From JADGHE01 sp035716025 (lineage in GTDB: Bacteria > Pseudomonadota > Alphaproteobacteria > Rhizobiales > Xanthobacteraceae): 64,000 nt of DNA. The notes below the pieces were generated by a model. That model was not told where the DNA came from, made no database searches, and saw only the letters and a list, made by a program, of their open reading frames with translations. Of the stretch, positions 51,651 through 60,270 are shown one piece after another. The translations under genes and the position numbers were made by a program. The stretch lies in NCBI GenBank assembly GCA_035716025.1, contig DASTKH010000003.1, positions 10,722 through 74,721 of the forward strand, in the 5' to 3' direction. Within the stretch, counting starts at the first letter, position 1, and every line of letters begins with the position of its first letter.

Positions 51651-53411
51651 ATGACACGACAAATGACAGGCGCCGAGATGGTGGTGCAGGCGCTGGCCGA
51701 CCAGGGCGTGGAGCACGTTTTCGGCTATCCGGGCGGGGCGGTGCTGCCGATCTATGACGCCATTTTCCATCAAGAGAAGGTCAAGCACGTCCTGGTGCGC
51801 CACGAGCAGGGCGCCGTCCATGCGGCCGAGGGCTATGCCCGTTCGACCGGCAAGGCCGGTGTGGTGCTGGTGACCTCGGGGCCGGGGGCAACGAATGCGG
51901 TGACGGGACTCACGGATGCATTGATGGATTCTATTCCTATCGTGTGCCTCACCGGCCAGGTTCCGACGCATCTCATCGGCAACGACGCGTTCCAGGAGGC
52001 CGACACGGTCGGCATCACCCGGCCCTGCACCAAGCACAATTACCTGGTGAAGAGCATTACCGACCTGCCGCGCATCCTGCATGAAGCGTTTTATATCGCT
52101 TCAAGCGGCCGACCAGGGCCGGTGGTGATCGATATTCCCAAGGATGTGCAGTTCGCGACGGGAACCTATCACGGCCCCAGCAATGTCGAGCACAAGAGCT
52201 ACCGGCCACGCCTGAAGGGAGACGCCGACCGGATCAAGGCGGCGGTGGAGTTGATGGCGAACGCCAAGCGCCCCGTCTTTTATACCGGCGGCGGCGTCAT
52301 CAACGCGGGCCCGACCGCGGCGCGGCTCCTGACCGACTTGGTGCGGGCGACCGGCTTTCCCATCACGTCGACCTTGATGGGCCTCGGCGCCTATCCGGCC
52401 TCCGACCCGCAGTGGCTCGGCATGCTGGGTATGCATGGGACCTACGAGGCGAACCTCGCGATGCATGATTGCGACGTGATGATCGCGATCGGCGCGCGTT
52501 TCGACGACCGCATCACCGGGCGGCTCGACGCCTTCTCGCCGGGCTCGAAGAAGATCCACGTCGACATCGACCCCTCGTCCATCAACAAGAACGTCAAGAT
52601 CGATATTGCGGTCATCGGCGACTGCGGCAATGTCCTCGCCGACATGCTGGATGCTTGGCGCGCACTGCCTGCCGGGCGCCCACAGCCCGATCTGACGCCC
52701 TGGTGGAAGCAGATCGACGGTTGGCGCGGGCGCAAGTGCCTCGCCTACCGGAAGTCCGAGACGGTCATCAAGCCGCAATACGCGCTCGAACGGCTCTACG
52801 CGGCGACGCGCGGCCGCGACGTCTACATCACGACGGAAGTCGGCCAGCACCAGATGTGGGCAGCGCAGTTCTACAAGTTCGAGGAGCCGCGCCGGTGGAT
52901 GACCTCGGGCGGACTCGGCACCATGGGCTACGGCCTTCCCGCGGCCGTCGGCGTGCAGATGGCGCATCCGAATTCGCTGGTGATCGACATCGCCGGCGAA
53001 GCATCGGTGCTGATGAACATGCAGGAAATGTCCACCGCCGCGCAGTACCGGCTGCCGATCAAGGTCTTCATCCTCAACAACCAGTACATGGGCATGGTGC
53101 GGCAGTGGCAGGAATTGCTGCACGGCGGGCGCTATTCCGAAAGCTATTCGGCGGCGCTGCCGGATTTCGTGAAACTTGCCGAGGCCTACCATGCGGTCGG
53201 CATCCGCTGCGAGCGGCCGGCCGATCTCGACGATGCCATCCGGGAGATGATCGAGATCGATAAGGCCGTCATCTTCGACTGCGTCGTCGACAAGGAGGAG
53301 AACTGCTTCCCGATGATCCCGTCCGGCAAGGCACACAACGAGATGCTGATGGGAGACAATCCGGAGGACGTCGCAACCGCCATCGACGAGAAAGGCAAGA
53401 TTTTGGTCTAG
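51651..53411 (+). CDS. ilvB: Acetolactate synthase, large (catalytic) subunit
   Basis: 586 residues of a ThDP-dependent enzyme. The catalytic glutamate is Glu52 ('VRHEQGAVHAAEG'); the central FAD-binding domain has 'GDADRIKAAVELMANAKRPVFYTGGGVINAG'. The ThDP-binding domain reads 'IAGEASVLMNMQEMSTAAQY', with Glu450 at the position normally held by the Mg-binding Asp of a GDG/GDA motif, and 'ILNNQYMGMVRQWQELLHGGRYS'. It condenses pyruvate into acetolactate or pyruvate with 2-ketobutyrate. Preceded by a leader-peptide attenuator; followed by ilvN. Confidence 0.96.
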   Translation: MTRQMTGAEMVVQALADQGVEHVFGYPGGAVLPIYDAIFHQEKVKHVLVRHEQGAVHAAEGYARSTGKAGVVLVTSGPGATNAVTGLTDALMDSIPIVCLTGQVPTHLIGNDAFQEADTVGITRPCTKHNYLVKSITDLPRILHEAFYIASSGRPGPVVIDIPKDVQFATGTYHGPSNVEHKSYRPRLKGDADRIKAAVELMANAKRPVFYTGGGVINAGPTAARLLTDLVRATGFPITSTLMGLGAYPASDPQWLGMLGMHGTYEANLAMHDCDVMIAIGARFDDRITGRLDAFSPGSKKIHVDIDPSSINKNVKIDIAVIGDCGNVLADMLDAWRALPAGRPQPDLTPWWKQIDGWRGRKCLAYRKSETVIKPQYALERLYAATRGRDVYITTEVGQHQMWAAQFYKFEEPRRWMTSGGLGTMGYGLPAAVGVQMAHPNSLVIDIAGEASVLMNMQEMSTAAQYRLPIKVFILNNQYMGMVRQWQELLHGGRYSESYSAALPDFVKLAEAYHAVGIRCERPADLDDAIREMIEIDKAVIFDCVVDKEENCFPMIPSGKAHNEMLMGDNPEDVATAIDEKGKILV

Positions 53412-53442
53412 GCCGTTTCGCCGCGATCGCCCATCCGTTCGT

Positions 53443-53491
53443 CCCGCGAAGGGGGAGAGCCCGGTCCTGAACTGGATCTCGCCTTCGCGGG
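53443..53491. repeat. Degenerate palindrome between ilvB and ilvN
   Basis: CCCGCGAAGG (53443-53452) and its exact complement CCTTCGCGGG (53482-53491) enclose a 29-base loop. The right half, CTGGATCTCGCCTTCGCGGG, resembles the widespread alphaproteobacterial extragenic palindrome with the pattern CTGGATxxCCGCCTTCGCGGG. The left half is more degenerate. It sits in the 118-base ilvB-ilvN gap, possibly stabilising the message. Confidence 0.55.
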
Positions 53492-53529
53492 AGTGAGCGG
53501 AAATTGAATCTGATCAATGGAACAGTCCC

Positions 53530-54066
53530 GTGAACACGACCCATTATCCCGCCGCCGCCGTCACCGAAAACCCGGAGCGCCATACGCTGGCGGTGCTCGT
53601 GGACAACGAGCCGGGCGTTCTGGCGCGCGTTATCGGCCTGTTCTCGGGACGCGGCTACAACATCGAATCCCTCACGGTCTCGGAAACCGAGCATTCGAAG
53701 CACCTTTCGCGCATCACCATCGTGACGACCGGCACGCCGATGGTCATCGAGCAGATCAAGAATCAGCTCGAACGTCTTGTGCCGGTTCACCGCGTCACGG
53801 ACCTCACGGTGGTCGGCCAGCCGATCGAGCGCGAGCTCGCCTTGGTAAAGGTGCGGGGCAAGGGGGAGAACCGTATCGAGGCGCTGCGACTCGCCGACGC
53901 CTTCCGTGCCCGGGTCATCGATGCGACCACGGAAAGCTTCATCTTCGAGCTCACCGGCCGGCCGGACAAGATCGACGGCTTCGTGGAGCTGATGCTTCCG
54001 CTCGGCCTGGTCGAGGTGTCGCGCACGGGCGTGGTCGCGATCTCGCGGGGGCCCGAGGGCATGTAA
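53530..54066 (+). CDS. ilvN: Acetolactate synthase, small (regulatory) subunit
   Basis: 178 residues from a GTG start. The N-terminal ACT domain begins 'RHTLAVLVDNEPGVLARVIGLFSGRGYNIESLTVSETE' (valine-binding), and 'QLERLVPVHRVTDLT' and 'ERELALVKVRGKGENRIEALRLADAFRARVIDATTESFIFELTG' (C-terminal domain) follow. It controls the large subunit through feedback inhibition by valine. No clear ribosome-binding site is seen, and a palindrome separates it from ilvB. Confidence 0.95.
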   Translation: MNTTHYPAAAVTENPERHTLAVLVDNEPGVLARVIGLFSGRGYNIESLTVSETEHSKHLSRITIVTTGTPMVIEQIKNQLERLVPVHRVTDLTVVGQPIERELALVKVRGKGENRIEALRLADAFRARVIDATTESFIFELTGRPDKIDGFVELMLPLGLVEVSRTGVVAISRGPEGM

Positions 54067-54160
54067 GACCCCGGGCGAGGGCATCCTTGATTTCCGCGCC
54101 CGTTTGCCGTTTCTGCCGCTATCGATCCGTCAACGCCAAATCAGAGCACCGAGGGTACCT

Positions 54161-55180
54161 ATGCGCGTTTACTACGACCGCGACGCCGACCTGAACCTGA
54201 TCAAGGGCCGCAAGGTGGGCATTATCGGCTACGGCAGCCAGGGCCACGCGCACGCGCTGAACTTGCGGGATTCCGGCGTCAAGGAGGTCGGCGTCGGCCT
54301 GCGCAAGGGGTCGGGTTCCGCCAAGAAAGCGGAGGCCGACAAGTTCAAGGTCGGCGAAGTGGGCGAAATCGCCAAATGGGCGGACGTGGTCATGATGCTC
54401 ACGCCGGACGAACTGCAGGGGGACATCTACCGCGATCACCTCGCCGACAACCTGAAGGACGGCGCGGCGCTGATGTTCGCCCACGGCCTCAACGTGCATT
54501 TCAACCTGATCGAACCGCGCAAGGATCTCGACGTGCTGATGATTGCCCCCAAGGGGCCCGGGCACACGGTTCGGTCGGAATATCTACGGGGTGCCGGCGT
54601 CCCCTGCCTCGTCGCCATCCATCAGGACGCATCCGGCAATGCGCACGATCTCGGTCTCTCCTACGCCTCGGCGATCGGCGGCGGCCGCGCCGGTATCATC
54701 GAGACCACCTTCAAGGAGGAATGCGAGACCGACCTCTTCGGCGAACAGACGGTGCTGTGCGGCGGTCTCGTCGAGCTGATGAAGGCCGGCTACGAGACCC
54801 TTGTCGAGGCCGGCTATGCGCCCGAAATGGCCTATTTCGAATGCGTTCACGAGGTCAAGCTCATCGTCGACCTCATCTACGAGGGCGGCATCGCCAACAT
54901 GAACTACTCGGTCTCGAACACGGCGGAATACGGCGAATATGTTTCGGGCCCGCGCGTCATCACGGACGAGACCCGCAAAGAGATGAAGCGCATCCTGGCC
55001 GATATCCAGTCCGGCAAATTCACGCGCGACTGGATGCTCGAAAACAAGGTGAACCAGACCTCGTTCAAGGCTACCCGCGCCAAGATGGCGCAGCATTCGA
55101 TCGAGCAGGTCGGCGCGAAGCTCCGCGAGATGATGCCCTGGATCAAGGAACGTGCTCTGGTCGACCGGAGCCGGAACTAG
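54161..55180 (+). CDS. ilvC: Ketol-acid reductoisomerase (class I)
   Basis: 339 residues. The N-terminal NADPH-binding domain has 'GRKVGIIGYGSQGHAHALNLRDSG' and 'VGLRKGSGSAKKA', consistent with NADPH use; the knotted C-terminal domain carries the metal ligands in 'AIGGGRAGIIETTFKEECETDLFGEQTVLCGG' and 'EMAYFECVHEVKLIVDLIYEGG'. It converts acetolactate into dihydroxyisovalerate in valine and isoleucine synthesis. It is 94 bases from ilvN. ATG 54161 (MRVYYDRDADLNLI) starts the family sequence. Confidence 0.98.
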   Translation: MRVYYDRDADLNLIKGRKVGIIGYGSQGHAHALNLRDSGVKEVGVGLRKGSGSAKKAEADKFKVGEVGEIAKWADVVMMLTPDELQGDIYRDHLADNLKDGAALMFAHGLNVHFNLIEPRKDLDVLMIAPKGPGHTVRSEYLRGAGVPCLVAIHQDASGNAHDLGLSYASAIGGGRAGIIETTFKEECETDLFGEQTVLCGGLVELMKAGYETLVEAGYAPEMAYFECVHEVKLIVDLIYEGGIANMNYSVSNTAEYGEYVSGPRVITDETRKEMKRILADIQSGKFTRDWMLENKVNQTSFKATRAKMAQHSIEQVGAKLREMMPWIKERALVDRSRN

Positions 55181-55209
55181 TCCGGCGCGCGGCGGCAAGG
55201 CGAGCGACC

Positions 55210-56016
55210 GCGATGGACCACCCTGCGATCGCGCTGCGTGAAGTCGGCATCACCTTCACGATCCAGGGCCACGCCGTCTTTGAGGCCGTTCGCGACGTTA
55301 CGCTCTCGGTCGCGGACGGCGAATTCGTCGCCATTGTCGGTCCGACCGGCTGCGGCAAGTCGACCTTGCTCAATGTCGCAGCCGGACTCCTGGCGCCGAC
55401 CAGCGGTGCCGCCACGACTTTCGGGCTGCCGCTGACCGGCCTCAACCGGGATGCGGGCTATCTTTTCCAGGCGGAGGCGTTGTTTCCCTGGAAAACGGCG
55501 CGCGACAACGTCGCGATCGGGCTTGAAATTGCCGGCGCGCCGGCGGCCGAAGCGCGCAAACGCGCGGAGGATTGGCTCGCCCGCGTCGGGCTTGCCGGCT
55601 TCGGCCCTCGCTATCCGCATATGCTGTCGGGCGGCCAGCGCAAGCGCGTAGGGCTTGCCCAGGTCTTGATCCGCGATCCGAAAATCCTGCTGATGGACGA
55701 GCCGTTCGGGCCGCTCGACGCGCAGACCCGGCAGATCATGGGAAATCTGCTGCTCGATCTGTGGAGCGGCGACCGCAAGGCCGTGATGTTCGTGACCCAC
55801 GACCTCGAAGAAGCGATCGCGCTCGCCGACCGGGTCGTGATCATGTCGGCAGGGCCGGCGGCGCGGATCATCGGATCGTGGCGGGTGCCGCTCCCGCGCC
55901 CACGCGACATCTCGGAGGTGCGGCTCGACCGCGCCTTCCTCGACCTGCATCGCGAGATCTGGGAAGTCCTCAAGGGGGAAGTGCTCAAAGGCTACGCGCA
56001 GACGGAGGGCACATGA
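55210..56016 (+). CDS. ABC transporter ATP-binding protein, nitrate/sulfonate/taurine type
   Basis: 268 residues. Walker A is 'VGPTGCGKST', followed by 'LFQAEALFPWKTARDNVAIGLEI' (Q-loop), the signature 'LSGGQRKRVGLAQ' and Walker B 'ILLMDEPFGPLDAQTR'. 'THDLEEAIALADRVVIMS' completes the nucleotide-binding domain. The sequence style ('GPTGCGKSTLLNVAAGL') is that of SsuB/TauB/ThiZ. It drives import with the permease and binding protein that follow. It starts 29 bases after ilvC but is probably functionally separate. Confidence 0.92.
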   Translation, partial: AMDHPAIALREVGITFTIQGHAVFEAVRDVTLSVADGEFVAIVGPTGCGKSTLLNVAAGLLAPTSGAATTFGLPLTGLNRDAGYLFQAEALFPWKTARDNVAIGLEIAGAPAAEARKRAEDWLARVGLAGFGPRYPHMLSGGQRKRVGLAQVLIRDPKILLMDEPFGPLDAQTRQIMGNLLLDLWSGDRKAVMFVTHDLEEAIALADRVVIMSAGPAARIIGSWRVPLPRPRDISEVRLDRAFLDLHREIWEVLKGEVLKGYAQTEGT

Positions 56017-56062
56017 CGCGCCGCTCTCGCATGAGGGGCCGACATTTCGCGAGAGTGTGGCC

Positions 56063-56851
56063 ATGACGCGGGGCCGGCTCCTCCTTCTCCAGGTCGCGGT
56101 GGCGGTGCTGGCCATCGCCGCCTGGCACGTCCTAACGACGGTGCCGATCTTCGGGGTCACCGTGCTGCCGCCGTTCTTCTTTTCGACCCCGCTCGACGTT
56201 GCCGGGCGCGTCATCAAGTGGTTCGCCGAAGGCACGATCTGGAAACACCTCTGGATCACGTTGCTCGAATCGATGCTCGCCTTCGTGATCGGCTCGGTGG
56301 CAGGCGTCCTGGTCGGCTTCTGGTTTGCGCGCCGGCCGCTGCTTGCCGCCGTGTTCGATCCTTACGTCAAGATGGCGAATGCGCTGCCGCGCGTCGTGCT
56401 CGCGCCCATCTTCGCGCTCTGGCTCGGTCTCGGCATCTGGTCGAAGGTGGCGCTCGGGGTGACGCTCGTCTTTTTCATCGTGTTCTTCAACGTATATCAG
56501 GGCGTCAAGGAGGTGAGCCTGACGATCCTCTCGAACGCCCGCATGCTCGGCATGAACGAGCGCCAGCTCATGCGCCACGTTTACTGGCCGTCGGCCCTGT
56601 CCTGGATGTTCTCCTCCCTCCATACGTCCGTCGGCTTCGCGGTTGTCGGCGCGGTGGTCGGCGAATATCTCGGTTCGGCGGGCGGGCTCGGCTACCTCAT
56701 TCAGCAGGCCGAGGGCACCTTCGATGTCGCCGGTGTGTTTGCCGGCATGGTCGTGCTCGCGGCTTTCGTCGTGTCGATCGACCTCGTGGTCACCGCGATC
56801 GAGAACCGGCTGCTGGTCTGGCGGCCCGTCGCGGCCGACACGCGGACGTGA
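56063..56851 (+). CDS. ABC transporter permease, nitrate/sulfonate/taurine type
   Basis: 262 residues, six membrane helices. 'EYLGSAGGLGYLIQQAEGTFDVAGVFAGMVVLAAF' is the BPD_transp_1 family loop, with 'TLLESMLAFVIGSVAGVLVGFWFARR' and 'ALPRVVLAPIFALWLGLGIWSKVALGVTLVFFIVFFNVYQGVKEV', the EAA-like coupling region. GTG 56057 is an alternative start. It works with the upstream ATPase and the downstream binding protein. Confidence 0.92.
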   Translation: MTRGRLLLLQVAVAVLAIAAWHVLTTVPIFGVTVLPPFFFSTPLDVAGRVIKWFAEGTIWKHLWITLLESMLAFVIGSVAGVLVGFWFARRPLLAAVFDPYVKMANALPRVVLAPIFALWLGLGIWSKVALGVTLVFFIVFFNVYQGVKEVSLTILSNARMLGMNERQLMRHVYWPSALSWMFSSLHTSVGFAVVGAVVGEYLGSAGGLGYLIQQAEGTFDVAGVFAGMVVLAAFVVSIDLVVTAIENRLLVWRPVAADTRT

Positions 56852-56922
56852 TAAGCCTTCGCCGGACCCGCCGGCCGGCACCCGCCGGCCGGTAAGAGGC
56901 TGTTCAACCCAAGGAGACGGTC

Positions 56923-57936
56923 ATGAAACTGACACGGTTGGCGGCGCTGGCGCTGGCTTTCGGGCTCGCGGGTTTCGCGCCGGCACAGGCCCAGGACGCA
57001 AAACCGAAAGTCACGATCGCTGTCGGCGGGGCAGGGTGCCTCTGCTATCTTCCGACGGTCCTCGCCAAGCAGCTCGGCGAATTCGAGAAGGCGGGCGTCA
57101 ATGTCGATCTCATCAATTTCAAGGGCGGCTCGCAGGCGCTGCAGGCGGTGATCGGCGGCAGCGCCGACGTGGTCTCCGGGTATTTCGACCATTGCGTCAA
57201 TCTCGCGGCCAAGAACCAGTCGCTTCAGGCCTTCGTCACCTACGACCGCTATCCGGGACTGGTGCTCGTGGTCTCGCCCGAACGCACGAAGGACATCAAG
57301 TCGATCGCCGATCTCAAGGGCACGAATGTCGGGGTGAGCGCACCCGGCTCTTCGACCGACTTCTTCCTCAAATTCCTGCTCAGGAAGAACGGCATCGATC
57401 CCGCGTCAGTCGCGGTCGTCGGCGTCGGTCTCGACGCGACCGCGGTCGCGGCGATGGAGCACGGAAAGGTCGATGCCGCCGTGATGCTCGATCCGGCGGT
57501 GACTTTGCTGCAAGGCAAGTTCAAGGACCTGCGGATCCTTGCGGACACCCGCACGCAGAAGGATACGCTCGCCGTGTTCGGCGGCGAATATCCGGGCGGC
57601 TCACTCTATACGCGCACCGACTGGATCGAAAAGCACCCCAAAGAGACGCAGATGCTGGCGAACGCAATGGTCGCCACGCTGAAATGGATTCATTCGCACA
57701 AAGCCGAGGAGATCATGGCCAAGATGCCGGACGACATCGTCGGCGCGAACAAGGATCTCTATCTCGCGGCGCTCAAGAACACGATCCCGATGTATTCGGA
57801 GACGGGAAAGATGGACCCGAAGGGTGCCGAGGCGGTGCTCGCCGTGTTCAGCCAGTCGGTTCCGGAAATCGCCAAGGCAAAGATCGATCTGTCCAAGACC
57901 TACACAAACAAGTTCGTCGAACAAGCCGGCATGTAG
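56923..57936 (+). CDS. ABC transporter substrate-binding protein (NMT1/SsuA type)
   Basis: 337 residues. Signal peptide MKLTRLAALALAFGLAGFAP with cleavage at 'AQAQ'. 'PKVTIAVGGAGCLCYLPTVLAKQLGEFEKAGVNVDLINFKGGSQALQAVIGGSADVVSGYFDHCVNLAA' is the NMT1/SBP_bac type domain found in nitrate/sulfonate/thiamine-precursor importers. It has an unusual Cys39-x-Cys41 and a further Cys in the first lobe. AAGGAGA precedes the ATG. The third part of the ABC importer; the ligand is unknown. A strong terminator follows. Confidence 0.9.
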   Translation: MKLTRLAALALAFGLAGFAPAQAQDAKPKVTIAVGGAGCLCYLPTVLAKQLGEFEKAGVNVDLINFKGGSQALQAVIGGSADVVSGYFDHCVNLAAKNQSLQAFVTYDRYPGLVLVVSPERTKDIKSIADLKGTNVGVSAPGSSTDFFLKFLLRKNGIDPASVAVVGVGLDATAVAAMEHGKVDAAVMLDPAVTLLQGKFKDLRILADTRTQKDTLAVFGGEYPGGSLYTRTDWIEKHPKETQMLANAMVATLKWIHSHKAEEIMAKMPDDIVGANKDLYLAALKNTIPMYSETGKMDPKGAEAVLAVFSQSVPEIAKAKIDLSKTYTNKFVEQAGM

Positions 57937-57960
57937 CCTGCCCGCAGGGTATCGATTCGG

Positions 57961-57990
57961 CGGCTGGAGGCCTGCGCCTCCAGCCGTTTT
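57961..57990 (+). terminator. Terminator after the ABC importer
   Basis: A perfect eleven-base stem (57961-57971 against 57976-57986) with a CTGC loop followed by TTTT. It lies 24 bases after the stop of the binding-protein gene and is the best-formed factor-independent terminator in the window. Confidence 0.85.
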
Positions 57991-58045
57991 CTTATCAGCA
58001 GCGGGCGGGCGCGTCGCCTGCCGGCAGTAACATTCGATTTCGCCG

Positions 58046-58894
58046 ATGAATATTCTCTCCGTCCAATCGCACGTCGCCTTTGGCCATGTCGGCAATTCCG
58101 CGGCGGTTTTTGCGCTGCAGCGGTTGGGGTTCGAAGTCTGGCCGGTGCCGACGGTTTTGTTTTCGAACCACCCCGGCTACGGAGCCTGGCGCGGTACGGT
58201 GGTCGAGGCGCGCATCGTCCGCGACATGCTTTTGGGCATCGAGGAGCGCGGCGGCTTTGCCGCGTGCGACGCGGTGCTTTCGGGCTATTTGGGTGAGGCC
58301 GACACCGGGGCAGCGACGGTCGAAGCCGTCGCGCGGGTCAAGCGCGTCAATCCGCGCGCACTTTATTGCTGCGATCCGGTTATCGGCGACCGGCAAAGCG
58401 GCATCTATGTACGGCCGGGGATTGCCGAGTCCTTTCGCGACAGCGCGGTTCCGGCTGCCGACATCGTCACGCCCAACCATTTCGAACTCGAGCTTCTGAC
58501 CGGCCGGCCGGCGACGGATTTGCGCCAGACCTTGAAGGCCGTCGATGCGCTGCACGCGAGGGGACCGCGGATCGTGGTGGTCACCTCCGTCGTCACGACG
58601 GAGACGCCGCCCGAGACGATCGACCTCATCGTTTCGGAGGGCACAGAAAAGTGGCGGCTTCGCACGCCGAGGCTGCCGCTGACGCTTGGCGGCGCCGGAG
58701 ACCTGCTCGCGGCGCTGTTTCTCGGCCGCTATCTGCGGGACCGCTCGGCTCCGCACGCGCTATCGCTCGCAACGGCCGGTGTTTTCGGTGTTTTGGAGCG
58801 GACGCTGGCTTTGGGCGCTCGCGAGTTGGCGCTGATCGCCGCGCAGGAGGCATTCTGCGCGGCGCCTCGGCGCCTTCCGCTCGAGCGCCTTTGA
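58046..58894 (+). CDS. pdxY: Pyridoxal kinase
   Basis: 282 residues of the ribokinase-like fold. 'MNILSVQSHVAFGHVGNSAAVFALQRLGFEVWPVPTVLFSNHPGYG' is the PdxY start; 'YCCDPVIGDRQSGIYVRPGIAE' and 'DIVTPNHFELELLTGRPA' match the PLK signature, with the catalytic Asp in 'LTLGGAGDLLAALFLGRYL' (a GxGD motif; here GAGD). It phosphorylates pyridoxal to PLP in salvage. It has no operon partner upstream, as a terminator intervenes. Confidence 0.93.
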   Translation: MNILSVQSHVAFGHVGNSAAVFALQRLGFEVWPVPTVLFSNHPGYGAWRGTVVEARIVRDMLLGIEERGGFAACDAVLSGYLGEADTGAATVEAVARVKRVNPRALYCCDPVIGDRQSGIYVRPGIAESFRDSAVPAADIVTPNHFELELLTGRPATDLRQTLKAVDALHARGPRIVVVTSVVTTETPPETIDLIVSEGTEKWRLRTPRLPLTLGGAGDLLAALFLGRYLRDRSAPHALSLATAGVFGVLERTLALGARELALIAAQEAFCAAPRRLPLERL

Positions 58895-58992
58895 GGTCGC
58901 GCGCGGCCGCGATGCGGCGGCGCGCGAGGCGATTCAGTTTTCGCCGCGTCTGCTTTAGGCTCGCGCCATTCGCAGGAAAGGGAGAAGACGCC

Positions 58993-60231
58993 ATGACCGA
59001 GGCGACCCAGGAAGCGACGGGGACGACCGCCCTCGCAGGCATCAAAGTGCTCGACCTGACGCAGTTCGAGGCCGGAACCAGCGCCACCGAAACATTGGCC
59101 TGGCTTGGCGCCGACGTGATCAAGGTCGAGAATCCCGTGGGCGGCGAACAGGGACGCGGCGCTTCGACGGACAGGCCGGGAGTCGACTCGTATTACTTCA
59201 TGCTGCTCAATGCCAACAAGAAGAGCATCACGTTGAACCTCAAGGACGAGCGCGGCAAGAAGCTCCTGCGCGACATGATCCCGAAGGCGGACGTCTTCAT
59301 CGAGAATTTCGCGCCCGGCGTGATCGAGCGACTCGGCTTTTCCTATGCGGAGGTGGCGAAACTCAACCCGCGCATCGTCTATGCGCAGGTGAAAGGCTTC
59401 GGGGAGGGCAGCCCATTCGAGAATTTCCTGTCCTTCGACATGATCGGGCAGGCGACGGGCGGGGTCATGAGCATCACCGGCGAGCCGGACGGCCGGCCGA
59501 TCAAGCCGGGCGTCACGCTGGGCGATACCGGAACGGGCCTGCACTGCGCGATCGGAATTCTTGCGGCACTTTGCCAGCGCTTCATCACCGGCCGCGGCCA
59601 GCGTGTCACCGTGGCCATGCAGGACGCGATGATCAATTACTGCCGCATCGCCTATGCCGCGCAGGCGCTGCACGGCAAGGCGTGTCCGCGCATGGGCAAT
59701 CAGGTTGTGCTCGGCACCAACGCGCCGAGCGACGTCTTCCGCTGCAAGGGCGACGGGCCGAACGACTATTGCTACATCTACACGAGCCGCGCCAACAATG
59801 TGCAGTGGCGAAGGTTGCTCTCGGTGATCGGGCGCGACGACCTTGCCGACCAGCCGCGCTTTGCCAGCCCGCAGTCCCGCGTCAAATGCGTCGATGAGAT
59901 CAACCGCCTCATCGCGGCCTGGACCATCAAGCACACCAAGCACGAAGCCATGCGCATTCTCGGCGAGGCCGGGGTGCCGTGCGGGGCCGTTCTCGACACG
60001 ATGGAATTGTGGAGCGATCCCTCGCTCAGGGCGCGCGGCATTTTCGCCACGGTGCACCATCCGGTGCGGGGGGAGTTCGTAATGCCCGGCTGGCCCGTGA
60101 AGATGTCGGATTCGCAGGTCGCGGTGAGCTCGGCACCGCTGCTCGGCGCCGACAACGCGGCGGTCTACGGGGAATGGCTTGGCCTCTCACAAGGCGAGCT
60201 CGACAAGCTCAAGGCCGAACAGATCATTTGA
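58993..60231 (+). CDS. Class III CoA-transferase, formyl-CoA transferase-like
   Basis: 412 residues of the CaiB/BaiF family. 'GIKVLDLTQFEAGTSATETLAWLGADVIKVENP' is the N-terminal signature; 'LGDTGTGLHCAIGILAALCQRFITGRGQRVTVAMQDAMIN' holds the catalytic Asp (LGD) and resembles the formyl-CoA:oxalate CoA-transferase group (Frc: 'LGDSNSGMHL'). No oxalyl-CoA decarboxylase gene is nearby, so the acyl groups cannot be named. GGGAGAAG precedes ATG 58993. Confidence 0.88.
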   Translation: MTEATQEATGTTALAGIKVLDLTQFEAGTSATETLAWLGADVIKVENPVGGEQGRGASTDRPGVDSYYFMLLNANKKSITLNLKDERGKKLLRDMIPKADVFIENFAPGVIERLGFSYAEVAKLNPRIVYAQVKGFGEGSPFENFLSFDMIGQATGGVMSITGEPDGRPIKPGVTLGDTGTGLHCAIGILAALCQRFITGRGQRVTVAMQDAMINYCRIAYAAQALHGKACPRMGNQVVLGTNAPSDVFRCKGDGPNDYCYIYTSRANNVQWRRLLSVIGRDDLADQPRFASPQSRVKCVDEINRLIAAWTIKHTKHEAMRILGEAGVPCGAVLDTMELWSDPSLRARGIFATVHHPVRGEFVMPGWPVKMSDSQVAVSSAPLLGADNAAVYGEWLGLSQGELDKLKAEQII

Positions 60232-60270
60232 CGCAGCCCGTCGGCATCGACGTCGCACCGGGAGGGTTTC

